The notes beneath the pieces are model-generated. The model was not told the DNA's origin. It saw only the letters and a list, made by a program, of their open reading frames with translations, and did not search any database. DNA of 43,831 nt from an uncultured Wohlfahrtiimonas sp. (lineage in GTDB: Bacteria; Pseudomonadota; Gammaproteobacteria; Cardiobacteriales; Wohlfahrtiimonadaceae). The position numbers were made by a program, and so were the translations under genes. The stretch spans positions 1 to 43,831 of the forward strand of contig CANRJX010000004.1 in NCBI GenBank assembly GCA_947631095.1. The letters are read 5' to 3'. Below, one piece after another: positions 32,296 through 40,407 of this stretch (the first letter of the stretch is position 1; each line of letters begins with the position of its first letter).

Positions 32296-34635
32296 ATGAA
32301 AAAACTAATTAAAATATTTATCTATCTAATTATCACTTTTGTTGTCGTGATTGCTTTGGCGATTGGTGGCATCGTTATGTTCATTAACCCCAATCAATTT
32401 AAACCCCAAATCACAGAGCTGGTGCAGAAGAATGCTAATGTTGTGCTCAATATAGATGGAGATATTGAGTGGACATTTTATCCATGGTTAGGCATTAAAG
32501 TTCAAAATATTTCGATTGCAAGCCCAAATACACCGACAGTTCCGTTAGCAAAAATTCAATTGGCGCAAGCTTCTATACTTTTAAATAGTTTATTGAATAA
32601 AGAGCTGAATATTAGTGATGTAGTTGTGAATGGTTTATCTGTTTCACTGTTGAAAGATGTCAATGGAAATACAAACTGGTCTTTTGAAAAAGCAGAACAG
32701 GCTGCTACAACAAATGGTCAAAAGATTGAAGATAAACCATCAGCTAATACAGCGCAGGGTAGTGCGAATATTTATATCAAAAGCATTAGTGTGAATGATG
32801 CAAGTTTGGTTTATAAAGATGCGCAAAATAACCAAGCAATTGCACTGAAAAATTTATATGTAAATACAGGTGAGGTTAGGCCAAATCAACCAATAGATGC
32901 ATCAATAAAAAGTGGATATGCGCTGTATGATCCTAAAATTGAAGGAGCTGTAGATCTTTCTGCAACGATTGATTTTGACGCTGGTAAAGAATATCTGCAA
33001 ATTAAGGATTTAAAACTAAACAATAATGTAACCCTTGATAATATTCATTTAGTGACTGATTTAACAGGGAAAGTAGATTTCGATTTGAAAGCACAGTTAT
33101 TACAAGTTTCAAATTTATCCATCAATAATAATGGGAAGCTGGGTGATATTGCTTTGAAAGATTTGCAATTCAAAGGACTCGTAAAAGCTGATTTACAAAA
33201 AAAAATTATTAATTTTGATCAGATGCAAGTGGTTATGAATGATTTACAAGTCACGGGCAATTTGATTGCAGAAAACTATGGTAGTGATAATCTGAAATTT
33301 GTTAGCGAGCTTAATACTAATACATTTAATGCTAAGTCTTTATTGAGACAGTTGAATGTTGAGTTGCCACAAATGGAATCTAAAACAGCCTTAGATAAGG
33401 TTTCAGCAAAATTTTCTATTCATGGTAATTTGAAAAATATCGATATTAATCCAATTAATATCAATCTAGATAGCACAAAAATTACAGGTTCAGGGGCGAT
33501 TGCACTGTCTAAGGTACCGACAATTGCTTTGGTTTTAAAAGGCGACCAATTGGTCATTAATCATTATTTGCCACCGAAGCAAGCATCATCTCAAGCAGAA
33601 CAGAATAAAGTTCAAAATCACCCATCTACCAAGTCTCCTGTTAATCCTGAGATTATTCCTGTATTACCAGATGATTTGAATATAATTGCTGATATTCAAT
33701 GGAGTACATTGATTTTTGATCAATTGAATTTAAACGATAATCTTTTGAAAGCATCATTAAAAAATGGTGATTTGATTGTCGATCACATTCAAACGAAAAT
33801 TTATGATGGTACTATAAGTCTTTCTGGGTCTTTGAAAGGTAAAAAAGAACCAAAGATTACGATTAATGGTGGATTGCAACATATTGATTTAACAAAAATT
33901 CTTCCTCAGTTTTCTTTAAAAGAATATATTAGTAGTGACTTTTTATTGTCAAGATTGAATCAAAATCATAAAGATATTACAGTTCAAGGAGTTTTAAATA
34001 GTCAATTTAGTATGACTTCTTCGGGGCGCAAACAAAACCAAGTGATTGCTAATCTAAATGGCAATGCAACTTTTGATTTACAACAAGGGCGAGTGAATAA
34101 TCTCAATTATGAAAAGCTAATGTGTCAGGGCATTGCATTGTTAAATCAAAAGCAGATAACGGGTAAGTTTGATCGTACATTTACTGATTTCCAGAAATTA
34201 TCAGGAAAAATTAGTATTCGAAATGGTGTGGTAACAAATGATCCATTCCAAATGATTATTCCAGGTGTTGCATTGAATGGGAAAGGCGATGTTAATTTAA
34301 ATCGTATGACAATTGATTATCGAATGAATGCTATTTTAACGGGTGATGATTCTATTAATTCAGATCCTGCTTGTCAGATTAATCAAAGATTTAAAGGATT
34401 ACCAATTCCTTTGATTTGTGAGGGATCTCTTGAACAGACTGATGGATTGTGTCGATTAGATACAGAGCAATTAGGTCAAGTCGCTTTAAATCTTGCAAAA
34501 GATGCTGCGAAAGATAAAGTTAAAAAAGAGTTGGATAAGGAAAAAGATAAATTACAAAACAAGTTAGATAGTGAAATCGAGAAACAAATTAATAAAAATC
34601 CAGCGATAAAAGGTCTATTAAAAAATTTATTATGA
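32296..34635 (+). CDS. asmA: AsmA family inner-membrane/periplasmic protein
   Basis: From the ATG at 32296 the protein has 779 residues and begins with a single signal-anchor helix, MKKLIKIFIYLIITFVVVIALAIGG. The ORF-track start 13 codons upstream adds an unlikely hydrophilic leader. The following FINPNQFKPQITELVQKNANVVLNIDGDIEWTFYPWLGIKVQNISI is the AsmA N-terminal signature. The rest is repetitive beta-rich sequence, and the C-terminal part holds the second AsmA block (LNGNATFDLQQGRVNNLNYEKLMCQGIALLN). The tail is a charged Lys/Glu/Asp coiled-coil-like stretch. AsmA-like proteins act in envelope lipid trafficking, fitting the preceding aas-lplT pair. The ribosome binding site is weak. Confidence 0.88.
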   Translation: MKKLIKIFIYLIITFVVVIALAIGGIVMFINPNQFKPQITELVQKNANVVLNIDGDIEWTFYPWLGIKVQNISIASPNTPTVPLAKIQLAQASILLNSLLNKELNISDVVVNGLSVSLLKDVNGNTNWSFEKAEQAATTNGQKIEDKPSANTAQGSANIYIKSISVNDASLVYKDAQNNQAIALKNLYVNTGEVRPNQPIDASIKSGYALYDPKIEGAVDLSATIDFDAGKEYLQIKDLKLNNNVTLDNIHLVTDLTGKVDFDLKAQLLQVSNLSINNNGKLGDIALKDLQFKGLVKADLQKKIINFDQMQVVMNDLQVTGNLIAENYGSDNLKFVSELNTNTFNAKSLLRQLNVELPQMESKTALDKVSAKFSIHGNLKNIDINPININLDSTKITGSGAIALSKVPTIALVLKGDQLVINHYLPPKQASSQAEQNKVQNHPSTKSPVNPEIIPVLPDDLNIIADIQWSTLIFDQLNLNDNLLKASLKNGDLIVDHIQTKIYDGTISLSGSLKGKKEPKITINGGLQHIDLTKILPQFSLKEYISSDFLLSRLNQNHKDITVQGVLNSQFSMTSSGRKQNQVIANLNGNATFDLQQGRVNNLNYEKLMCQGIALLNQKQITGKFDRTFTDFQKLSGKISIRNGVVTNDPFQMIIPGVALNGKGDVNLNRMTIDYRMNAILTGDDSINSDPACQINQRFKGLPIPLICEGSLEQTDGLCRLDTEQLGQVALNLAKDAAKDKVKKELDKEKDKLQNKLDSEIEKQINKNPAIKGLLKNLL

Positions 34636-35213
34636 TTTATCGTTATCTAACGGCGCTATTATTCGCGTTTATGGATTTAGGCTTTGCACTCGAAGTTCAA
34701 TTAATAAAGAAGCATTATGAGATTGATCCAGAAAATTTTAAAGGCATTACACATTCTATAGGCACTGCATCGATCATTGTGGATGACAATGTTGGCTTAC
34801 ATACTGCTGCTAGTTATACGGCATCAGTATCGATTAAGAATATCCATGTCAAACATGATGCAGGTGTATGTTATGCAGATAAATTTGAACTGCGATTAAA
34901 AGGTGTCATGATATTGCCTAGGTTAAAAATGGGTAATTATTTACTCACGACACGTCAAGCATTTGAGGAAGAGTATTTAACTTTAAAGACTCATGAACAT
35001 GAGCATGAAGAGCTTTGGAAAAACTCTTTATTAGTATTTGAAAAAAATGTTAAGAAGTTAAAAATTAAAGATAATGAAGAATGTACTTACTTAATAGATG
35101 AGATTAATCAAAGAATGATTCTCACGTTATCGGATATTATACGGAAAAATATTCAGTTTGATTGTAATGCATATGGTTATCAGCTCGGTTTACCAGAATG
35201 TAAACATACATAG
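34632..35213 (+). CDS. Exported DUF922-like protein with an HExxH motif
   Basis: The 193-residue protein overlaps the asmA stop by four bases (ATGA), so it is probably translationally coupled. A short signal peptide (MIYRYLTALLFAFMDLGFA) is followed by a domain with YTASVSIKNIHVKHDAGVCYADKFELRLKGVMILPRLKMG. The sequence LKTHEHEHEELWKNSLLVFE contains HEHEH, fitting the zinc-protease HExxH pattern in the helix where DUF922 proteins carry theirs. Three Cys lie in the mature part. The DUF922 link is by resemblance only. Proteolysis is not shown. Confidence 0.6.
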   Translation: MIYRYLTALLFAFMDLGFALEVQLIKKHYEIDPENFKGITHSIGTASIIVDDNVGLHTAASYTASVSIKNIHVKHDAGVCYADKFELRLKGVMILPRLKMGNYLLTTRQAFEEEYLTLKTHEHEHEELWKNSLLVFEKNVKKLKIKDNEECTYLIDEINQRMILTLSDIIRKNIQFDCNAYGYQLGLPECKHT

Positions 35214-35310
35214 AAGTAAAAATTTGTAGTAGCCAAATATTTCAAAAGATTACTATACATGCATTATTTGCTAGAATATGCGAAATGTGTCGATATAATT
35301 AGAGGATAAA

Positions 35311-35688
35311 ATGACAATAAAAGAACAAAAAGGCTCATTCCTACTAGAATTTCTTATTGCTTTAGCAATATTTTCAGTTGCAATTATTGGCTTAGTGAAA
35401 TTACAAAATCGCTCGATTTCAGATTTGGGTGATTTGGGTTCGAATATGTCCATTCCTATTTTGATTGATGATTTTACAGCTCGTATTAACTTGACTGAAG
35501 ATGGTAGTGAGCTCACAAATACTGATAAGGCAGAGTTAGAGGAAACCGCGAAGACAATGTTAAAAACGGTAGAGTTTGTTGGTGATACTATTACTATTAT
35601 TGATATGAATAATCCTGATGATAAACGCCAATATACCGTTGTTCTAGATAGTAGTCGTTTAAACCCTGTTGCTAATGATGACGATTAA
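35311..35688 (+). CDS. PilV-like minor type IV pilin (prepilin)
   Basis: The 125-residue protein has a type III prepilin signal: a short basic leader MTIKEQKG, cleavage after Gly, then SFLLEFLIALAIFSVAIIGLVKLQNRSI with Glu at +5 and the long hydrophobic helix. The layout and the following SDLGDLGSNMSIPILIDDFTARINL fit PilV/GspI-type minor pilins. The acidic mature part is small. After prepilin-peptidase processing it would join a pilus or pseudopilus tip. A TATAAT sits just before the AGAGGA site. A PilX-like gene follows after 32 bases. Confidence 0.72.
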   Translation: MTIKEQKGSFLLEFLIALAIFSVAIIGLVKLQNRSISDLGDLGSNMSIPILIDDFTARINLTEDGSELTNTDKAELEETAKTMLKTVEFVGDTITIIDMNNPDDKRQYTVVLDSSRLNPVANDDD

Positions 35689-35720
35689 TAATAACTGTAA
35701 TAAAAATAATAGGTAATTGA

Positions 35721-36290
35721 ATGATCAAAAATCAACTTGAAAAAGGATTCATTTTATTTATAACATTGATGATGCTGATTATCTTTGCAATTGTTGGTAT
35801 TAGCTTATATCAACAAACGTCTATAGCAACTTTAAATGTTCAATATGTAACTTTTAAGCAAGAAGCTGAAGATCTTGCAATGCATGCTTTAAATGCACTG
35901 GAAGAGGGTATTAATGCTGAGGTGGGTTCAGGTAATACTTCTACTGTGTACTCAAGAAGGCCTTTATGTGGTGAGTTATCAATAGAAAATGGTGTTGAAA
36001 AGCCTATATACGAGCCTTATAGATGCGACAATATAACTGACTTAGAGATTAATACTGCATTATCAGAATTAAAATCAGGTAAAAAACCGCTTTCTGGTGA
36101 TTGGGAGCGATTGACGGACGAAGATTTTGTCGGTTCATTTTCAGGAGATGGCGGCGCATATTATATTATTCAGCAATTAGGTCGAGATTCTCAAAATATT
36201 GGATATTTATTATATAGAATCACAATTATTGCGCAGATTTTAGATACTTATAACATTATTAGCGCTGTAACTGCAGTACCTGAAAATTAA
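35721..36290 (+). CDS. PilX-like minor pilin assembly protein
   Basis: This 189-residue protein starts MIKNQLEKGFILFITLMMLIIFAIVGISLYQQTSIATLNV, the PilX pattern: a basic leader ending in Gly, then a hydrophobic helix lacking Glu at +5, followed by an amphipathic continuation. The mature region has two Cys (RRPLCGELS, PYRCDNI) that could form a disulfide. PilX proteins work with PilV, PilW and PilY1 at the pilus tip; only PilV and PilX analogues are visible here. A hairpin terminator follows. Confidence 0.65.
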   Translation: MIKNQLEKGFILFITLMMLIIFAIVGISLYQQTSIATLNVQYVTFKQEAEDLAMHALNALEEGINAEVGSGNTSTVYSRRPLCGELSIENGVEKPIYEPYRCDNITDLEINTALSELKSGKKPLSGDWERLTDEDFVGSFSGDGGAYYIIQQLGRDSQNIGYLLYRITIIAQILDTYNIISAVTAVPEN

Positions 36291-36298
36291 TAAGTATA

Positions 36299-36331
36299 AT
36301 TACCTCTAGAGTAAATATAGAGGTAATATTT
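36299..36331. terminator. Hairpin between pilX-like gene and yhbY
   Basis: ATTACCTCTA pairs perfectly with TAGAGGTAAT around nine bases and is followed by ATTTTG in the 53-base convergent gap. The T run is short, so termination strength is uncertain. Confidence 0.6.
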
Positions 36332-36343
36332 TGTTATTCATTA

Positions 36344-36649
36344 TTATTTAGAGAAGAATATTTTTGGTGCTTCATGGTTGCGTTTAAATAGTGTTAAAAC
36401 GTTTCCAATATGTTGAACCAATGTTGCATTTAATGCGGCAGTTAATTCAGCGGCAATTTCTTTTTTTTCTTCTCTGTCATCACCGGCGATACGAATTTTG
36501 ATCAGCTCGTGATATTCTATAGCACGCTCTGCTTCAGCAATGAAAGATTCTGTCAAACCTTTATCTCCCATTATTAGCACAGGTTTGATAGTATGTGCGA
36601 GTCCTTTTAAAGAACGAATGTGTTCCTTTGTTAATTTCATTTGAGTCAT
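36344..36649 (-). CDS. yhbY: Ribosome assembly RNA-binding protein YhbY
   Basis: The 101-residue CRM-domain protein (E. coli YhbY is 97) has LKGLAHTIKPVLIMGDKGLTESFIAEAERAIEYHELIKIRI, including the GxxG loop GDKG, and the end GNVLTLFKRNHE. It associates with pre-50S ribosomes. AGGA nine bases before the first ATG supports MTQMKL as the start. It is divergent from the rsuA-rlmE-ftsH group, and its ATG overlaps the opposite-strand ATG of the next gene within a CATG tetramer. Confidence 0.95.
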   Translation of the reverse strand: MTQMKLTKEHIRSLKGLAHTIKPVLIMGDKGLTESFIAEAERAIEYHELIKIRIAGDDREEKKEIAAELTAALNATLVQHIGNVLTLFKRNHEAPKIFFSK

Positions 36650-36911
36650 GAATAACGATCCTAGTCAAAAAAAAGTGGGGGCAAGCTTATCGCAACCACG
36701 AAAAATTCACCAGCTTTTCTTTAGTTTAAGAATTTTAGCAGTGATGTTTGTAGTCGCGGGCATAATCCTGTTGATTATTTTACCATTCTTTTCATTATCT
36801 CAACGAGATGAATTTATCATTTTAGCGTTTTATGGATTGATCAGCGGTGGGTTTTTAGTAGGACGAGCGCGCTCTTTTATTACAGATACACAAAGAAAAA
36901 ATAAACCTTAA
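36648..36911 (+). CDS. Small two-helix membrane protein of unknown function
   Basis: The 87-residue product has a polar, basic N-terminus, then two predicted membrane helices (LRILAVMFVVAGIILLIILPFF and FIILAFYGLISGGFLVGRA) and a basic tail. I do not recognise a family. It has no clear Shine-Dalgarno, but its stop shares one base with the rsuA start (TAATG), which argues that it is translated and coupled to rsuA. Its start overlaps the divergent yhbY start, so the promoter for this strand must lie inside yhbY. Confidence 0.65.
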   Translation: MNNDPSQKKVGASLSQPRKIHQLFFSLRILAVMFVVAGIILLIILPFFSLSQRDEFIILAFYGLISGGFLVGRARSFITDTQRKNKP

Positions 36912-37624
36912 TGCACCTTTATCAGTTTTTATTAAAAGAATTATCTTTTTCTAAGAAAGAAATTAGACATTTGATACAGACCAATTCTATTAAAATAAAT
37001 CACAATGTTGTGATAGATGAAAAAATAGAAGTGGATGGATTATTTCATCAGTTGAGTATTAAAAATCAAATAGTAAGATTAAAACAACATCAGTATCTTA
37101 TGATGAATAAGCCACAAGGTTTAATCTCGGCAGTACGAGATAAAAAGCTACCAACAATTTGTGATCAGATTGATGTTGAAGTATGGCCGATTGGACGCTT
37201 AGATCGGAATACCGAAGGATTGATTTTATTAACAGATAATGGGCAATTAAGCTTTCGATTGCCGTTGCCTAAATATAAAATTGAAAAAATATATCGAGTA
37301 AAAGTTAATGGTTTGTTAACTGTTAAAGAAATTGAGCAATTTGCAGACGGTATTGAGTTTTATGGTGGTATTTGTTGTACACCTGCTAAACTAGAGATTA
37401 TTCAAGCGAATCAAAATGAAAGCGAAGCATTAGTAACATTAACAGAAGGTAAATATCATCAAGTAAAAAAGATGTTTTTAGCAGTAGGACTTTATGTTAC
37501 CTATCTTCAAAGAATTCAGTATGGTCCATTAATTTTGGACCGTAATTTACAACCGGGCGATTACAGAGCACTGACGCTAAATGAAGTGAAAATGCTTTGG
37601 GACTGTGCCCAATTGCAATATTAA
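36911..37624 (+). CDS. rsuA: 16S rRNA pseudouridine(516) synthase RsuA
   Basis: This 237-residue enzyme matches RsuA in length (231) and layout. It has an N-terminal S4-like RNA-binding domain (MHLYQFLLKELSFSKKEIRHLIQTNSIKINH), then YLMMNKPQGLISA and the catalytic Asp motif GRLDRNTEGLILLTDNGQ near residue 97. The C-terminal block EGKYHQVKKMFLAVG is the RsuA family motif II/III. RsuA makes pseudouridine 516 in 16S rRNA. RluE/RluF are the alternatives, but the length and N-terminal domain favour RsuA. Its neighbours are other ribosome maturation genes. Confidence 0.88.
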   Translation: MHLYQFLLKELSFSKKEIRHLIQTNSIKINHNVVIDEKIEVDGLFHQLSIKNQIVRLKQHQYLMMNKPQGLISAVRDKKLPTICDQIDVEVWPIGRLDRNTEGLILLTDNGQLSFRLPLPKYKIEKIYRVKVNGLLTVKEIEQFADGIEFYGGICCTPAKLEIIQANQNESEALVTLTEGKYHQVKKMFLAVGLYVTYLQRIQYGPLILDRNLQPGDYRALTLNEVKMLWDCAQLQY

Positions 37625-37637
37625 AGTGATTTAAAGT

Positions 37638-38273
37638 ATGGGAAAAAAACGTACACCAAGCAGTTCTCGTTGGTTAAAAGAACATCATGATGATGAATAT
37701 GTATTGCGTGCGCGCAAAGAAAATTGGCGTTCACGCGCAATTTATAAGTTATCAGAAATGGATGAAAAGGACTTACTATTTAAGCAAGGCATGACAGTTG
37801 TTGATCTTGGTGCAGCACCAGGAAGTTGGTCGCAATATGCGATGCACAAAGTCGGTCATAACGGAAAAGTATTTGCTTTGGATATTCTGCCAATGAGCGC
37901 AATCGCAGGTGTGGATATTATTACAGGCGATTTCCGTGAAGATGAAGTATTAAAACAACTCGAAACATTATTAGATGGGCGTAAGATTGATATTGTTATT
38001 TCTGATATGGCTCCGAATACCAGTGGTGTAAAAGGTGTTGATCAGCCAAGAATGATGTATTTGCTAGAGTTGGCATTTGATTTCTCTATCCATCATTTAA
38101 AGCCAGGCGGAGATTTTTTAATGAAAATTTTCCAAGGAGAAGGCTTTGAAGAGTATTTAAAGCTGTTAAGAGAAAACTTTGATAAAGTTTTAACGAGAAA
38201 GCCTAAAGCTTCTCGCGCAAGAAGCTCTGAAATATACTTATTGGCGCGTGGTTTTAAAGGAAAAGAAGAATAA
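37638..38273 (+). CDS. rlmE: 23S rRNA 2'-O-methyltransferase RlmE (FtsJ/RrmJ)
   Basis: The 211-residue Rossmann methyltransferase (E. coli 209) has SAM motif I as [15 protein letters not shown]. The K-D-K-E catalytic tetrad is visible: [10 protein letters not shown] (Lys), [12 protein letters not shown] (Asp), [11 protein letters not shown] (Lys) and [11 protein letters not shown] (Glu). It methylates U2552 of 23S rRNA in the 50S subunit and is heat-induced in E. coli. It precedes ftsH, as in most gammaproteobacteria. Confidence 0.97.
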   Translation: MGKKRTPSSSRWLKEHHDDEYVLRARKENWRSRAIYKLSEMDEKDLLFKQGMTVVDLGAAPGSWSQYAMHKVGHNGKVFALDILPMSAIAGVDIITGDFREDEVLKQLETLLDGRKIDIVISDMAPNTSGVKGVDQPRMMYLLELAFDFSIHHLKPGGDFLMKIFQGEGFEEYLKLLRENFDKVLTRKPKASRARSSEIYLLARGFKGKEE

Positions 38274-38285
38274 TTTTTAACATCT

Positions 38286-38311
38286 ATTGTATTTGGTAAT
38301 TTTCGCCCCAT
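38286..38311 (+). promoter_or_regulatory. Candidate sigma-32 (heat-shock) promoter for ftsH
   Basis: CCCCAT (38306-38311), continuing as TAA, is an exact match to the sigma-32 -10 core. ATTGTA lies 14 bases upstream, within the allowed 13-17 spacer, with four of six matches to CTTGAA. It lies about 100 bases before the ftsH start, in the 139-base gap after rlmE. Known heat-shock control of ftsH in E. coli supports the reading. Confidence 0.5.
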
Positions 38312-38412
38312 TAATGTGAGAATGATGACTAAATCAAAGATATTCGGTATAGTTACAATTCAAATTTATTCACATAAATGACAACTTTTTAACTTAGCAA
38401 GAGGTTAATCTT

Positions 38413-40287
38413 TTGAAATATAACGGAAGAGATATCATCGTTTTGATTGTGGCTATACTTGGTGTATTGCTTGTATTTCAAAACTTTGGCAGTTCACCAG
38501 GACAGGGGCTCGCTTATTCAGAGTTTTTAAATGCGATTGAAGATGGTCGTGTTAAAGAGGTAACGATCTCTGGACCTGAAATTAGTGGTGTTTATAGTAG
38601 TGGTCAACGATTCACAACTTATAACCCTGAAACTAGTAATGGCATGTTGATTGATGTATTGCGTGCGAAGGATGTCACCATTGTTGGTAAAGAAATTCGT
38701 TCACGTGGTATTTTGTTGTCGATCATCTTGAACTTACTACCAATTTTGATTTTATTTGGACTCATCATGTTTATGATGCGCCAATCATCAGGTGGTGGTA
38801 AAAATCCAATGAGTTTTGGTAAATCAAAAGCTCGCATGATTTCTCCTGATGAAATTAAAACACGTTTTTCAGATGTTGCAGGTGCGGATGAAGCTAAACA
38901 AGAAGTGGGTGAAATTGTCGATTTCTTAAGAGAGCCAACACGTTTCCAACGCTTAGGTGGAAAAATGCCAAAAGGTATCTTGATGGTAGGGCCGCCAGGT
39001 ACAGGTAAGACATTATTAGCAAAAGCAATTGCAGGTGAAGCAGGTGTACCATTCTTCTCAATTTCTGGTTCTGACTTCATGGAAATGTTTGTGGGCGTAG
39101 GTGCTGCTCGTGTTCGAGATATGTTTGAACAAGCAAAAAAACATGCGCCATGCATTATCTTTATCGATGAAATTGATGCTGTTGGTCGCCATCGTGGTTC
39201 AGGCTTAGGTGGTGGTCATGATGAGCGTGAGCAAACATTAAACCAAATGTTAGTAGAAATGGATGGCTTTGGTGATAACTCAGGAATTATTATTATTGCA
39301 GCAACTAACCGTGTTGATGTATTAGATCCTGCATTATTGCGCCCAGGTCGTTTTGATAGACAAGTAGTGGTTCCATTACCAGACATTAAAGGCCGTGAAG
39401 CAATTTTAAAAGTACATTTACGTAAAATTCCTTTGGCGAATGATGTTGATGTATTGAGCTTAGCTAAAGGTACGCCTGGTTTTTCAGGTGCTGATTTGGC
39501 TAACCTTGCGAATGAGGCTGCTTTGTTTGCCGCTCGCAAGAACAAAGATGAAGTCAATATGGGCGACATTGAAGAAGCTAAAGATAAAATCTTTATGGGT
39601 GCAGAGCGTCGTTCATTAATGATGACAGCAGATGAAATGAAGCTAACTGCTTATCATGAAGCTGGTCATGCGATTATTGCTTATCGATTGAAATCAGATC
39701 CTGTGTATAAAGTAACCATTATTCCAAGAGGAAGGGCTTTGGGTGTAACTTGGACCTTGCCTGAAAATGATAGTGTTAGTCAGTCTCGTGAATGGTTGAA
39801 TAATAAAATGGCAATGGTATTCGGTGGTCGTATCGCTGAAGAGCTCATTTTTGGATATGATAAAGTGACAACTGGTGCAATGAGTGATATTCAACACTCT
39901 ACAAGCATGGCTCGTAACATGGTTACTAAGTGGGGATTGTCAGATAAAGTAGGTTTCTTATTCTACGGTGAAGGTGATGGCGGTGCTATGGGTAGACCTT
40001 CTTCTCAATCAGCTATTTCTGATGAAACTGCGCGAATTATTGATGAAGAAGTGAAGCGTATTATCGAAGATAACTATGCTAGAGCCAAAAAAGTTTTAGA
40101 AGATGATTTGCCAAGATTACATCGTATGGCAGATGTTCTATTAGACATTGAAACTATTGATGCTGATCAGGTTGACGATATTATGAATGATCGTGAATTG
40201 CGCTCATCTTCTTTGAATAGTAAGTCAAAAAATGGCGACAATACGCCTAAAGCGGAACCAACTCCACCAACTTTAGACTTTGTTTAA
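38413..40287 (+). CDS. ftsH: ATP-dependent zinc metalloprotease FtsH
   Basis: The 624-residue membrane protease (E. coli 644) has two N-terminal membrane helices flanking a small periplasmic domain. The AAA module has Walker [17 protein letters not shown] near residue 195, Walker [17 protein letters not shown] and the second region of homology [20 protein letters not shown]. The zinc site HEAGH is near residue 417, with a distal Asp in TTGAMSDIQ. It degrades misassembled membrane proteins and regulators such as sigma-32 and LpxC in E. coli. The start is TTG, supported by AAGAGG eight bases upstream and by the absence of an earlier in-frame ATG giving the membrane helix. Confidence 0.98.
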   Translation: MKYNGRDIIVLIVAILGVLLVFQNFGSSPGQGLAYSEFLNAIEDGRVKEVTISGPEISGVYSSGQRFTTYNPETSNGMLIDVLRAKDVTIVGKEIRSRGILLSIILNLLPILILFGLIMFMMRQSSGGGKNPMSFGKSKARMISPDEIKTRFSDVAGADEAKQEVGEIVDFLREPTRFQRLGGKMPKGILMVGPPGTGKTLLAKAIAGEAGVPFFSISGSDFMEMFVGVGAARVRDMFEQAKKHAPCIIFIDEIDAVGRHRGSGLGGGHDEREQTLNQMLVEMDGFGDNSGIIIIAATNRVDVLDPALLRPGRFDRQVVVPLPDIKGREAILKVHLRKIPLANDVDVLSLAKGTPGFSGADLANLANEAALFAARKNKDEVNMGDIEEAKDKIFMGAERRSLMMTADEMKLTAYHEAGHAIIAYRLKSDPVYKVTIIPRGRALGVTWTLPENDSVSQSREWLNNKMAMVFGGRIAEELIFGYDKVTTGAMSDIQHSTSMARNMVTKWGLSDKVGFLFYGEGDGGAMGRPSSQSAISDETARIIDEEVKRIIEDNYARAKKVLEDDLPRLHRMADVLLDIETIDADQVDDIMNDRELRSSSLNSKSKNGDNTPKAEPTPPTLDFV

Positions 40288-40300
40288 TTAATTTAAAAAG

Positions 40301-40330
40301 AAAAGCCTCTGTTGTTACAGAGGCTTTTTT
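40301..40330 (+). terminator. Terminator after ftsH
   Basis: AAAAGCCTCTG pairs with CAGAGGCTTTT around a six-base loop, followed by T's. It closes the rlmE-ftsH transcript. Confidence 0.93.
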
Positions 40331-40407
40331 GCATTCTGTCATTAGTCATTTTGTAATTCATTTTATATGTCTTATCATAACGTACTTTATATTTAAAAAA
40401 ATTGAAC

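Noticed and set aside
38619-39155. 178-residue minus-strand ORF inside ftsH
   Set aside because: It lies wholly opposite the FtsH AAA domain, which is unmistakable; no recognisable motif or start signal.
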